This document shows, one piece after another, positions 48,600 through 60,789 of a DNA stretch of 64,000 bases (positions within the stretch are counted from its first letter, which is position 1; each line of letters starts with the position of its first letter). Below the pieces are notes generated by a model. It did not search any database and was not told the DNA's origin. It saw only the letters and a list, made by a program, of their open reading frames with translations. The DNA lies in NCBI GenBank assembly GCA_028015205.1, contig CM051521.1, positions 106,554,513-106,618,512 of the forward strand. The letters run 5' to 3'. Source of the stretch: Mytilisepta virgata. Lineage: Eukaryota; Mollusca; Bivalvia; Mytilida; Mytilidae. The position numbers and the translations under genes were made by a program.

Positions 48600-49249
48600 T
48601 AGAATCAGAAACCATGACCAAACTTTGAATATTTATAAGCTACAATGTGCACACAATTGATTCTTCTGTTACTGGTTTTCCCATAAATGTTTACATGTGG
48701 CTTTACTATAATTCTTTACATTTATATTTACAATTCTAATATGACGTGCTGCTTTTGCTATAGAAACACAACGATATTCTAAATAGAACATTTATTATTG
48801 ACACATGTACACAATGCGATGTTGACGAGAAGCATGAAGCACACATGAAATCACTAAACAGTTGCATTTTGTTGATACAATAAAGTTTCAAAGTTATATT
48901 GTTCCATCTCACTGAATCTTTCTTACATTTATCGCTTTGAAAACATTTAGCAAAGCTCGAAATACAACAACGATAAATGTCACCCAAAATTGTGTGACAA
49001 TGTTGGCTGCGATATCGTGTGACAGTCGAAATGACGCCAGATCAACAGTCAAAAATGCAAAATCATACGTTGTACACGATCTGGAACGCTGGTATTTGCT
49101 TTAAAATCTCACAAAAATGTAAGTCTGATTCAATTTTGTTTGTTTAAAGACATTTCTTGCCTTGTTAAAATTGACATGGCTGTCCATAAAAGACACCTTA
49201 TAGGGTTCACTTTGATTACAGAAATGATGCATATTGTCTTATTAGAATC

Positions 49250-49413
49250 AAAATAATTCATTGGTGCCATGCCCTATGGTTATTGTAACATGGGTAGGCA
49301 TTATATATTTGTTAATATTTTACACCTCGCTAATGCTCGGTGTAGAATATAAACAAATATATTGCCTACCCATATTAAAATAACCATAGAGCATGGCACA
49401 AGTGATTTATTTC
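49250..49413. repeat. 164-bp palindromic foldback element
   Basis: Strong inverted repeat centred near 49331: 'TGCCATGCCCTATGGTTAT' on the left pairs with 'ATAACCATAGAGCATGGCA' on the right, and 'GGGTAGGCA' with 'TGCCTACCC'. The centre is 'CACCTCGCTAATGCTCGGTG'. The inner 134 bp (49265-49398) pair best, and weaker pairing extends outward. No coding capacity; probably a foldback MITE. Confidence 0.85.
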
Positions 49414-49882
49414 TTAATTAAGTCAATATGGTTCAAATTTTGGGATTCAAAACTTGCACATATCCAATGTCACAGTTTTTTGTGACATCATTTATTACAC
49501 AAAAATGAATTACACACACACAAAAAACCCCAAAAAAAAGAAAGTGAGTTCTTGTGTGAAACTTGAGACATTTCAGCATTGGAAAACAGAGTTAAAGGAA
49601 ACTAAAGTTATTGTTACTGTTTTAAATGATATTTTAAGGTAAAGTTTGAGATATTCTCAAAAAATACCAGGGACAAGCAACACAAAGTAAATAATTGTAT
49701 AATGATGCTTTATTCTCCAAATCATCTTTAGAATAACCATGAAAGAATGATATACTGTATTTAATTTTCAAAATTTGAGAGTTTCTGCAAAGAGTACATG
49801 ATAATCAAGATAACCACATAAACTAAACAATGAAAGCATCATAACTACTATATACTATAAAGATTAATAAAATATGACTCAC

Positions 49883-50003
49883 TGAGATCCAGAATATCTG
49901 ACACTTTGATACAGGAATCTTCTTTTGTCAATGGTAGCTGTGTTTCAGTTTCTTGTAACAAGGTCAATGACAAATCTCTCACCAAGAAAAACACTCTGAT
50001 TGC
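49883..50003 (-). CDS. CLEC16A: CLEC16A homologue, exon
   Basis: 121 nt, acceptor ACCATTTTCAG before GCAATCAGA, donor CTCA before GTGAGT. It encodes AIRVFFLVRDLSLTLLQ then ETQLPLTKED and SDILDL, matching the human CLEC16A stretch AIRVFFMLRSLSLQL..ETQLPLT. It starts on a codon boundary and leaves one base to the next exon. Upstream of its acceptor the coding strand has two long T runs (complement of 50018-50061). The exon before it was not found in this window. Confidence 0.92.
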
Positions 50004-52282
50004 CTGAAAATGGTAAAAAAAAAAAAAAAAATTAACAGAAAAAAAAAAAAAAAAAAAAATCAAATTTTCCAGGTCTACTCACAAATTCTACAGTATCTAA
50101 AAAATGGACATAACATTAATCTGATCAAGTTGTAGATATTAATTAACATCATAATATACAGATTACTTGTGGTACTAAGGATCAACATCATAATAATGTG
50201 CAACTGTCTCTATCTCTAAATAAAATCAAGCTACATTATATTATCATTTATGCTAAGTTTAGTTTGGTTAACTGGGGGTTTATGCCATTTTCAGGAAGTA
50301 TAGCTGTATCATAGTGGCCAGATTTTATTGATGGAGGTAGTCACAGCAAAATGTTATAAAGCAGAAATCTATTTCTTTACTCCTTACTTTCCACATATTT
50401 TACAGTTTTATGACAGTAATTATCAATCCCATGTTAGGACAAAAGTACCAAGGACTTTTTTCACCAGAGGAGGGATTCAATAAACTTCATTTGATACCAA
50501 TTGTGATGCACAAAAATCCTAATCTAGATTATCAATTCAACCTTTTTCACACTTTAAATTCTCTGAAATGTTGTCTTATTAACACTTACACCCATATTTT
50601 ATATAATTAGTTTAAACTTATTTATAGGTGAATGGGACAACAGTTATGCTTAATCCCTCTCTCCTTGGTGAGTGGCCCTTGTAGCAGCATTTAAGCCTAC
50701 CTATTTTTACATCTATAGGGATGTCTTTATCATGTTAAGGATGTTGTAAAGGTTAAAACGATATAAACGATGAACCAGATTCCCTATTTTTCTTTCTTTT
50801 TTTCCTCAGCAAAATGAAAAATATAAAATAAACCTTGAAAAATTACCTACAATGTCAGTAAAAGTTCATGAAATATAAAACATGATAATTAAATGTGTCT
50901 ATACAACACTTAAGTCATGGTATCTTGTCTACCACATAATTCATACTGATGCATATTCATATTATATTTAATTTTATTATTATTAATATATACATATATT
51001 TCATTGCATACTCCAACCACTGACAGGGTCACTGTGTTTATTTTTGTTCTTTTTGCTTTTACTTATTTTGGACCTTGTGCTTTGTAACTGGCCTAAGGGA
51101 CAACCAAATTGTTAAATAAAGAAGTTGCTATAATACATTAACTTTCAAAACATTAATAATACTAATGCATGCCTCTCATGTAAATTAAACCAACATCTAT
51201 TGTCATTTTGTATCTGATAAAACTTCCATGTCCAAAATACAGGACCTTGTATATTCATTAACTAAAGATAATTTCATTTGATATGGGTAACTATCTTGAA
51301 ATTTTTTTTGACAATAAAGAACACCCAATATTAATATAACTACCGGTAATGTGTTTTTTTGTCATTGGTCAATAGATAGCCTGATAATAATTGTGCAATA
51401 ACAATTAAAATGCTCAAGTTCTTCTTTTATATTATAGGTTATTGAACAATTGATCGAATTATCAATAGACCATTGAACAAATTTTTCCTTGTTTAATTAG
51501 CCAATAGAAACATTTTCCTTGTTAACTGTCTGGTGATCATTAGAATTCTAAACTTCCTAGAAACATTAGATAAATGCTTTCAGATGTAACTATATAGATA
51601 ATACTGAATATTATGGCATAGAAGTTTGTAAGATTGGTTATGGCTCCACATTTTAATGAAAATTGAAGAATGCTTTTGGACACTTTTGCATTATTTGATA
51701 AGTTTAACTTTTACAATTTCCAAGTGCATTTGATTGAATATGACCAATTAAAAGGACATGCACATTGATAAAATGTCAAAGCCATTGAAATTTGACACAA
51801 AATACCGATGACCACTGTCACCCGTAACACCCATTTAGGAGTTATCTACTCTTTATACTTAACAAACCAAACTTTTTTTTATCTCCTGTGAAATAACATT
51901 GCACATATTTGTGACTTTAAACAATTTATAAACTTTTTTTTTTAAATTGGTGGCTTTCATCTATCACCTGTCCAACATTAATAACACTGAAGGTGATGCC
52001 AAATACATTAATTTTTCATCAAGATTTGGTAAAATTTGAAGTTGGAGGTTGGAAAGTTGAAGTTATCTCTATATGATGTTAGATGGATCTAAATACCAGA
52101 AAGCCTGTTGGGATCTACAATTGTTGCATTGCTATTATTACAGAGTATTTTTTACCTGAACTAACATAATTTGGAGAGAAGACAGTAATTTTTTTTTCAT
52201 ACAAGGAACATAAATGGAAATGGTGAGCTGTTGAAAAGGCATAGCACGACTAAAAATGTAAATGCAAAAAAGGGCTACTCTA
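50004..52282 (-). other. CLEC16A upstream intron, first part
   Basis: Probably intron, since the next upstream CLEC16A block (the region preceding AIRVFF) is not seen up to 64000. It holds two poly-A runs (50018-50061, T on the gene strand) and a SINE tail fragment at about 50259-50340 on the minus strand ('GGGGGTTTATGCCATTTTCA' on plus). Nothing else is recognised. Confidence 0.55.
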
Positions 52283-54523
52283 ATATGACCGCAACATGTT
52301 TTTTTTTTGGCACCTTTAACCCAATTTATCTCAAGAATGAAAAAAGATACTAAAAATTTGTTGACATACTACCGAAAGTACTCATCAAGATGAATTAAAA
52401 GAAAAAATCTCCATTGAAATTGGAGGAAAAATTTTATGTTTCCTCCAAATTGCTAACTAAATTGACTCCTTCTATCTCAAAAACAATAAAAGATAGAAAA
52501 AAAAGATGTTGACATACTAATGAAAGAATTCACCAAGACGAATTAAAAGAAAAAAAACCCATTAAAATTGGATTAAAAATAGAAAAATTTACATATCAAG
52601 GCACATTGCGTTTTGGCTCTTTAAACCCCTTCTATCTGTAAAAGATAGAAGAAACTTGTGGGCATACTACTGGAAACACTCATCAAGATGAATTAAAAGA
52701 AAAAATTCCCTTTAAAACTGGATGATCTAGAACTGTACAAGAACGAAATTTTGTAAAAAAATGTCTAAGTCCAAACAGTCATATCTTTTACATTTCTTGT
52801 CCAAACCGAAATTCCTGACAATATGCACATCTCCACAGAGTGATCTACCACTCCAGAAAGTTTCATGAGAATCCTGCAAGAAATGTAGGAGGAGTTGCAA
52901 ACGTTATTTCAGACATATGGACAGATAGACAGACTGAAACCTACATACCCCCAATACTTCGTTTGCAGAAGGTATAAAATTTTTTTTTTTGCATTCTGCA
53001 AAATGGCTAATTTTGGCCCCTTTAATCCCTTTTATCTCTGCAATGACAAAAGTAACACAAAAATGCCTTGATGAACTTTTATTGTATTTCTTATGGAGAA
53101 CCATTAAAAAAAAAAATCATCAAAATCGGATAAGAAATAAAAAGTTTCAAAAATAAGGGTGTGTCTGTTTTTTTTTGCCCCTTATATCTCTAAAACATTA
53201 AGCGATAGTGAAAAAATGGATCTGCATGAATTTCCCATTTTTATCAAGGAACATTATAAACCAAACTAGAGGTTCCCAGGAGCCTGTATGGCTCACCTGG
53301 ACTATGTCCATCTTGAATGGCAACCTGTCAAGTTCCAACTGGCTCACTGGTTTCAAATAAAAAGATCTTTCAGTGATTTTTCCACTTAGGTCCTATGTTA
53401 AACACTGTTTGGCTTTTGTGGCCATCTTGGATGAGGGGTGGGGTCATAGGATATAATTCTGAAAGAGGACAACCTAAGGACCATTGCTGTCAAGTTTTGT
53501 TCCAATTGGCCAAATGGTTTCAGACAAGAAGATCGATCTTTAATTAAATTTCCCAAAGGGTCCCATGTTAAACTATGTTCGGCTATGACGGCCATATTGG
53601 AAGGTGGATGTGGTCGTCAGATATAATTCTGAAAGAGGACTACCTAAGGACCATTGCTGCTAGGTTTTGTTCCAATTGGCCAAGTGGTTTCAGACAAGAA
53701 GATCTTTAATTAAATTACCCATAGGGTCCTATTTTAAACTATGTTCGGCTCTTGTGGCCATCTTGGATGGAGGATGTGGTCATCGGAATTCTGAAAGAGG
53801 AGCACCTAAGGACCATTGCTGCTAACTTTTGTTCCAATTGGCCAAGTGGTTTCAGACAAGATCTTAGTTAATTTCCCATAAACTATGTCGGCTCTGGCAG
53901 CCATCTTGGACGATGGGCCGGGTTATCGGATATAACTCTTAAAGAGGATCACTTAAGGACCACTGCTGCTAAGTTTTGTTCTAATTGGCCAACTGGTTAC
54001 AGACAAGAAGATTTTTAAGTAAATTTCCCATAGGGACCTATGTTAAACTATGTTCGGCTCTGGCGACCATCTTGGATGACGGGCTGGGTCATCGGATATA
54101 AATCTGAAAGAGGACCACCTAAGGACCATTGCTGCCATGTTTTGTTCCAATTGGTCCAGTGGTTTCAGAGAAGATCTTTAAAGGAAAGTTTATGACGGCA
54201 GACAAAGGACGCCAAGTGATGGCAATAGCTCACATGGCCCTGTGGGCCAGGTGAGCTAAAAATCATAAAAATCGGATGAAAATTTAAAAAGTTACAACAA
54301 AATTATCAAAAATCCCTTAATAACCCCCAGAAAAAAACGGGAGGGCCCATATTTCCCAAAATCAATCCCAACCTGTATTTCATATGGAAGACCACTGTGG
54401 TAAATGTTCAATAAAACAAAAATAAATGAGCAGAAACCTAACTGTCTACGGATGCCAAAGTAAAACGACGCTGACAATGACAGGCTCATACCATAATACG
54501 ACCACAAATATTTGCGGTCGTAT
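52283..54523 (-). mobile_element. F3 element carrying a nested F1 copy
   Basis: Bounded by ATATGACCGCAA (52283-52294) and TTGCGGTCGTAT (54512-54523), one mismatch. The right end forms a 28-nt palindrome (54496-54523, two 14-nt arms, one mismatch). Opposite in orientation to the copy at 22645-23468. 52300-52740 holds at least three tandem units of about 130-150 bp ('GATGAATTAAAAGAAAAAAT', 'TCTATCTCAAAAACAATAAA'). An F1 copy is inserted at 53266-54261. Removing it leaves about 1245 bp. Confidence 0.82.
53266..54261 (+). mobile_element. F1 repeat, full-length, inserted in F3
   Basis: Left 'AGAGGTTCCCAGGAGCCT' and 'TGGCTCACCTGG'. About five units follow ('GAAAGAGGACCACCTAAGG', 'GTTTTGTTCCAATTGGCC'). 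The right hairpin is at 54227-54257 (AGCTCACATGGCCC/GGGCCAGGTGAGCT) and is followed by AAAA. The flanking F3 sequence matches the uninterrupted F3 copy, so F1 arrived later. Confidence 0.85.
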
Positions 54524-55578
54524 AATAAAGTAACAAGTAAATAATAATTTGTTTCAAAGAGTCAACATCGTTTTATTTCTACCTGCTCCATTTATATTTC
54601 TTGTATTACATTGTCGTATGAGCTGTTTCGCAACATACATGTCTTAATTTTTTTATTTATTTATGTACTCTTTCATAATACAATGTAGCAAGATTTTGAT
54701 TTAGGTTAATGATTTAGTTCATATTAATTTATTCAATGGATCAAGGACGGTACAATAAATCAACTGTAGTATATATTGTATCATAGATCAAAAGGTAACA
54801 AAAGATATGTTGTACTACATTGTATAATATATCATACCTCTGTTAATTACTTCAACTTCCAAGAAGTGATCAGTATTTTCTACTGAAAAACTATTGTTTT
54901 CTGATCAGTTTTTGAAACCACTAAATTTTGAGGTAAAAATATTGAGCTCATTCCACTCATATTAATTGTTATACAAAGTAATTGCACTAAAGGACTTTTT
55001 CTCCTTGAAATAAATGAAATAAAAAACTCAATACATTCTATATAGACATTTGCAAACATTTACAATGATACTGAAAATGTGAACAGTATAATGTACTGTC
55101 AATAAAATATCTCATAATATGAAGAAAAAAAAATGTTTGTTCTATTAAAAAATCAATTTTGGTTAAATGATGAAGTGACAGATGCTAAAGTTTTAAAGGG
55201 ATTATAATTATTATGTGGACAGATGTTTATTATGTATTGGGTGCCAACAATGACATGTTTGTGGTTGTCTGGTTATATCCCTACAGATAATGATAATTAA
55301 TCAGCATATAGCAATTATTTGCAATTAAATAATTAACACTTTAAAACAATAAACTGAAAACAATGATTATAAAAGTCTAGCATAGGCCTTTATTTTATAC
55401 CTGTCTAATCTAGCCTTTGTTTGATCAATTTATCCATGGGTGAAAGTACAAAAGGTGCCAAAAACCGGAAGTTGGGAAGTATCCAATATTTTTATATAGG
55501 AAAATATGGGACTAAAATGGTCAAAAATCTGGAAATCTTTCAGGCATGTTTATCTGCACTTTACTGTAAATCTCCAAT
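54524..55578. other. Intronic, nothing recognised
   Basis: AT-rich sequence with no exon, RNA gene or repeat end that I can identify. Confidence 0.45.
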
Positions 55579-55728
55579 GAGAAACTAGAGTGAGTTATCT
55601 TTTCCTAACAATGTAGGTAAGGGAGATAATAAATTTGTCTCCCTTTTAGCCTCAGGACAACAGGGAGAGAATTTAATTATCTCCCTTACCTACAATGGTT
55701 AGGAAAAGATAAATCACTCTGGTTCCTC
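55579..55728. repeat. 150-bp palindromic foldback element
   Basis: Arms of about 60 nt or more: 'AGAGTGAGTTATCTTTTCC' on the left pairs with 'GGAAAAGATAAATCACTCT' on the right, and 'GTAGGTAAGGGAGATAAT' with 'ATTATCTCCCTTACCTAC'. The centre is about 14-20 nt. The outer bases (GAGAAAC/GTTCCTC) pair more weakly. Likely a MITE; no coding capacity. Confidence 0.85.
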
Positions 55729-58268
55729 GTTACCACTTCATTACTGATGTGGCAGTCTGTGAAATGAAGTTTCAAGAAATTTTTTTGTTTTTTTTTTTTA
55801 AATGATAATCCACAAATTACTGTATCCCATGAAATGCCTTGTTTATAAATTTCATGAAAATAATTGAATCCACAGAATATATTGTTAATTAGAGGCTTCC
55901 GAGATCTGCATTGCTCATTTCCACATGTAAAGAGGAATAGAACAGAACAGAAGTCACCTAAAGAGCTCTAAGTGCCAATTTTTTGTCTGTAAAATTGAAA
56001 AATACAAATCTATTTTTATCTATTTAATTTTTATTTGATCAACAGCTTAATTACTTCTAAAACTACTAGTAGGTAATATCTTGATAGTGGCTGATGGTAT
56101 TCTTTGAAGTATATTGAATAATTACACATGACCATATTTTAACCAATAAGAAATTTTAGAAGTTGGATCTGATATGAAATACATTTACTAGTGCATCATG
56201 AAGATTTGACACTGGTCATCTGATTATTTTATATAATAATGATCTGGTGGATTAATTACTATAAATAATATTTGATATAATGCAGACTGAATCAAGTCAC
56301 TCAAGCATCAAAAATAGATCATAGTGATCCATTTTAAGATATAAAAAACACATTTTAATTTAAAGAAATATGTCAAACCAAAGTGCCCTAGTGTGTCCAA
56401 AGAGATTATTCATCACATAATAAGAAAAATTTGAAAGAAAATAAATTTATATTTTCACCTATCAGAGATTAAAGAAGTAAATTAAAGGAATTCCTTATAT
56501 ACAGATAATATTAAAATGCCAAATTTATTAACAGGGTCACTTCTGTTATAAATCAAAACTTTTTGTCATAGTATATCTAAATTATTATACAAATGTGATG
56601 GTAAAGTTGATATCATATATTTATGTAGATTGGTTTTCTGAAGAAATAAATATAAATCTACACAAATGGACAGAGCAAGGTAAATCCATGTATCAAAAAA
56701 TCCAAAAAAACTATTGTAAATAATGTTTCTTACTGAAAAAACTGGAATGGAATATACTGATAAAAGACTGATTATCTCTCAAGTATACTATTTATTTACA
56801 TTAGTATACCTGCTCCAAGTCTGAATTATAAATTCGTTTTCATAAATTGGTCTTATACAAAAAAATATCTTCTTAGTAAATTAAGAATGTGTGTTAGTGT
56901 TCTAAATTAAATTTATACTTTCAGCACCATTAAGTTTTCTGTAAATATAAAGTCTAAAAACAATCACAGGTAACTTGATCTAAATATGTATGTCCTACTT
57001 ATAAATTAGGTCGAAATAAACAAGTCTACAAATGTCTTAAAGAGCTTTTTTCTGTAAATGACTGCTACTTCAATCTTAAATTTTCAGTTTCATTGAACTC
57101 AGAAGATGAGTATTTGATATACCTCTAAGGGGATTAGTTGAAAATGGGGTATAACTTGATTTATACCATCATTGTTTTGAAATTGCAAATCATGGCTATC
57201 TATAATTTAGGTTGATTTGTTTTGGATACCGATCTTGTAGTTTGATAAGTGCAGGATCATCTCAGTATATTTTATGTCATCATAGTATAAATATCAGAAC
57301 ACATATTTTAGGCCACATCAAATTAATTTTTAGTTTTTTGGATTTTTGAATTGCAAAAATAGGTGCGATCGAGCGAAATTTTAATTTTAATTTTTTTTCT
57401 TGAGGACAAGTTTTTTTCAAGCAAAGATCAAATTTTAAAAATAAAACATTCTATAAAATGGGCAAAAATCACAATTTTTAGGAGCGGGCGAACAATTTTT
57501 ATTCTTAATTTCTTACAAAATGAAGAATTTGGTGTAAATTTTAAGCAATTCTTCAAACTGAAGAGACCAAAATTTGTCTCTTTAAAATCTACATAATCTA
57601 AAAATCGGGGCAGCGAAATCCAAAGAACTAAAGATCAATTTGGTGTTTTTGTAACATTAACAATTTTTTCTTAAAATACATTTCAGCCCATCTGGCTTGG
57701 CAATTCTAAATGAAAAACAATTTTTTAACTCTTATTGGTCAAAATCAATGATCTTTCATTAAAGCACAAAGGCTAATTAGGAATGGATATTGGGAACATT
57801 TGGATCAGAACAATACTAGATATATTTATTTAATGTTTTTTTCACAAATAAAACTCTATGGAATCTCTGAAAACAGCAATTCTTATTTAAAAGAAGCAAA
57901 ACTAATTACTTCTAATTGGAGTATAGAAACCAATAAGGAGACATACTTAAAGAACATGTTTATAGATTGCCTATAACATTGGTGCTATCAAGGAAATCAT
58001 GATGATTAATAAATACAAACTATAAATGCAAAAAAGTTGGATTATTGTTTCTTTATTTAAAAGAACAAGTTTTTTTTATTATTAGAACAAAATTATCCAG
58101 AAAGGTATATGATCATGTCACAAGTATCCTGTAGATGGCCAAATTTTCACAAAAAGTTCTAGTTTTCTTGATTTTGCAAACATATGAAAATTATCTACTG
58201 AATAAAGATATAGTGTTTAAGAAACCATATATAGGATAATGCATATAAGGCCAAATAAAAAAATAAAT
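55729..58268. other. Intronic, with an F1 left-end fragment
   Basis: At about 55888-55935 there is an isolated, decayed F1 left end ('AGAGGCTTCCGAGATCTGCA', 'TTGCTCA'). The rest is AT-rich with no recognised exon or element. Confidence 0.45.
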
Positions 58269-58455
58269 GTGTTTAGGGTAACACACTGAAAAAAGTTAGG
58301 TAGGGTAGGTAGGGAAATTTTTTTTTTTACATTTATTTTTTTAGCTGGGTTGTATACTGGAGTCACCTTGACTTTAACAGTGCTTGTTGAAGAAAGGTTA
58401 TAAAAAATTTAGGGTAGGCACTAAAAATTAGGTAGGGTCGGGTTACCCTAAACAC
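58269..58455. mobile_element. 187-bp MITE with 14-bp terminal repeats
   Basis: Perfect inverted ends GTGTTTAGGGTAAC (58269-58282) and GTTACCCTAAACAC (58442-58455). Subterminal GGTAGGG repeats appear on both sides ('TTAGGTAGGGTAGGTAGGG' left, 'AATTAGGTAGGGTCGGG' right). No target duplication is evident and there is no coding capacity. Confidence 0.8.
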
Positions 58456-58686
58456 AACTATATTTTTTTTTAGGCCTAAGCGGTAGGTGATTGGAAGGAT
58501 ATCAGGTGGGTTTGAGGGGTGGGTGGTGGGCCAAAATTAGCTTCCTTGACAAAAATCTTAGATTTTAACACTTTTAAGGACTATTTTTTGTCACAAAACT
58601 TTTTGAAAGAAGCCATTTTCATCTTTTGTTCCGATGTACATTCTTCCTGGATTCAAATGCATTCTAGATTAATTTACATTTTTAAA

Positions 58687-58896
58687 CAAGAGACTCAGTG
58701 GGCTGAGCCTGTATTGCTCACCTGGCGGTCCCAAAAAAGGACCTTCCATAGAAGCTACAGGCCAAGTTTCAGTCGAATAGGTCCCAGAGTTTCAGAGAAG
58801 ATGAAAATGTAAAAGTTTACAGACAGACGGACAGACGGAGGATAGATGCTAAGTGATGACAAAAGTTCACATGGCCTTTGGCCAGGTGAGCTAAAA
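58687..58896 (+). mobile_element. F1 repeat, minimal 210-bp copy
   Basis: Contains almost only the ends. Left stem AGACTCAG/CTGAGCCT, then 'ATTGCTCACCTGG'. A single short middle has 'AGAGTTTCAGAGAAGATGAA', then 'GACGGACAGACGGAGG' and right hairpin 'TTCACATGGCC'/'GGCCAGGTGAGC', then AAAA. It has none of the 'GGTCCTATGTTAAACTAAG' units, so it shows which sequence is essential to the family. Confidence 0.85.
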
Positions 58897-60789
58897 AAAA
58901 TTCACCATATTTCCCAGGACTAAAAACCCTTCTGGTGATGTTTTATATGTTTGTTAGATTTTCCATTTAGTGCTTTGATTTTGATGTCTTCAGTTCTGAG
59001 TTAAGTTCAAGGGTTTACCGTTGGCACTAAACTCTAGACCTGTACCTTCTACCAAAAACTTCTGTTAAATGGCTCTTGAAATCATAAATTGAATAAATTT
59101 TCAAGAGATATGTCTGCAATACTATGCTATAGAATATACAACTGGAGAGTTTATAATAATATACAATTATAAATGAAATAAATGAACATCAAATCAGAGA
59201 TTCTATCTTAATTATTACTCAATTATAAAAAATAGTCAGTTGTTTCCCCATAAATGAAAAGAAAAACACCTTAAACTTTTCTCACATATTTTTTGACAGC
59301 TGAAAAACAGCTTAAGCCAAAAAATTACTATATATAACATTGAATTCCACTTCCTTAATAAATACTTGAATTTATATTCTTTCACAGAAAACCAATTACA
59401 AGTAATGATAAAGGGAACTATGTGTTATAACTATTTCCCTCCGTCACAGTAAACAATTATTCCTTGAAAAAAGTCCAAATTTTTTTTTGTCCGGAGAAGG
59501 AAGTATAAAAATAATCTATGACATTATAATACTCAGAGATCATTACAGATATTACATTTCAACAAACATCGATCATATTTATCAACTGACCGAAATCTTT
59601 TACAAATTTAAATCCTTTAGAAATTATCACTGGAATTACAGAAGAGTTTTTATCATAAATTATAACACGATGACGTACACTTAGTCTAAACAAAAAAACC
59701 ATAATAGGTTATAAATTATTTCTGATGTTATCCAATCATTTCCTTACTTTCTGGAAAACAGAGAAACTTTACTTCCATTATATTTGTTTTCAAAAAATTG
59801 TTTGAAATTATTCAAAATCAATAGTTTTTCATAAAAGAGAAATTCAGCAATTTTACAGTCAATTAAATAAAATCATTTACTGAATGACTTAATGACACAA
59901 AATTTATTTCATTTATATTTCAGAAACTGATTAATATTAATGAAGTTTCAAATCTTTTCCCATATCTACAAACACATAATATCCTATTAAAAAAAATAAA
60001 TATATTTAATAATTGGTTAATTTTGATGTTTAAAAGATTGAAATAAGTTCAAATAACTGGTTAAACCATTTAAAACATCCCCTGATTTTCTCCAGCCTTC
60101 CTTTACAACAAAATAGTTTTATTTTCATATACCTGTAACTATAAACAGGATTTGAAAAAAAACATGATAATAGATATAAATAGACAACAGTCATAATCAT
60201 TACAATGATATTTGTCTATTTATACTTATATTACAAAATACCAAAGTTTCAACATAACTGACAGTAAATCATACATTTATTAAATGGACTTAACTGAAAT
60301 CCAAATATAGACTATTTTCTACGTACTGTTGGTATATTTCCTTTCCTTCATTTAACTAATATAATTATTAGTTTTTTAAAATTAGGTCATTTTTCAATTA
60401 TATTTGTTGTCAGTATATTAAACTAGGTCATAATTAGTGAATGAATCACACAACTATTTATTTTTTTTAATTTATGAAATAAACCTTTTAGAGAATTGAG
60501 ACAACAAACTTGACTTTGCATCACAACTGAAATGGTCATTTAATTTCAATTCAAGGACTTCTGAAAATTGCTTATTTTGACCCCCTTGAATCTCCAAAAT
60601 GATGAAAGATACAAAAATGCAAGAATATTCCTAGAATTTTTTTTAAAAAGGGAATAGAATTACTAATAAGTACAAATTACAAAAGTCAAACAAAACCAAA
60701 TGGAAAATAACAATAAAACAAAAAAGTTAAAAGTTAAAATTGCCGAATGATTTGGCCAATATGGCCTTGTTCATGAGCATGAAGAAATA
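58897..60789. other. Intronic, nothing recognised
   Basis: AT-rich. A stretch at about 60560-60640 ('TTGACCCCCTTGAATCTCC') looks like a fragment of an F3 unit. No exon seen. Confidence 0.4.

Noticed and set aside
57363..58812. Plus-strand frames of 77 and 97 codons
   Set aside because: The first is low-complexity AT-rich sequence; the second spans the end of unique DNA and the minimal F1 copy.
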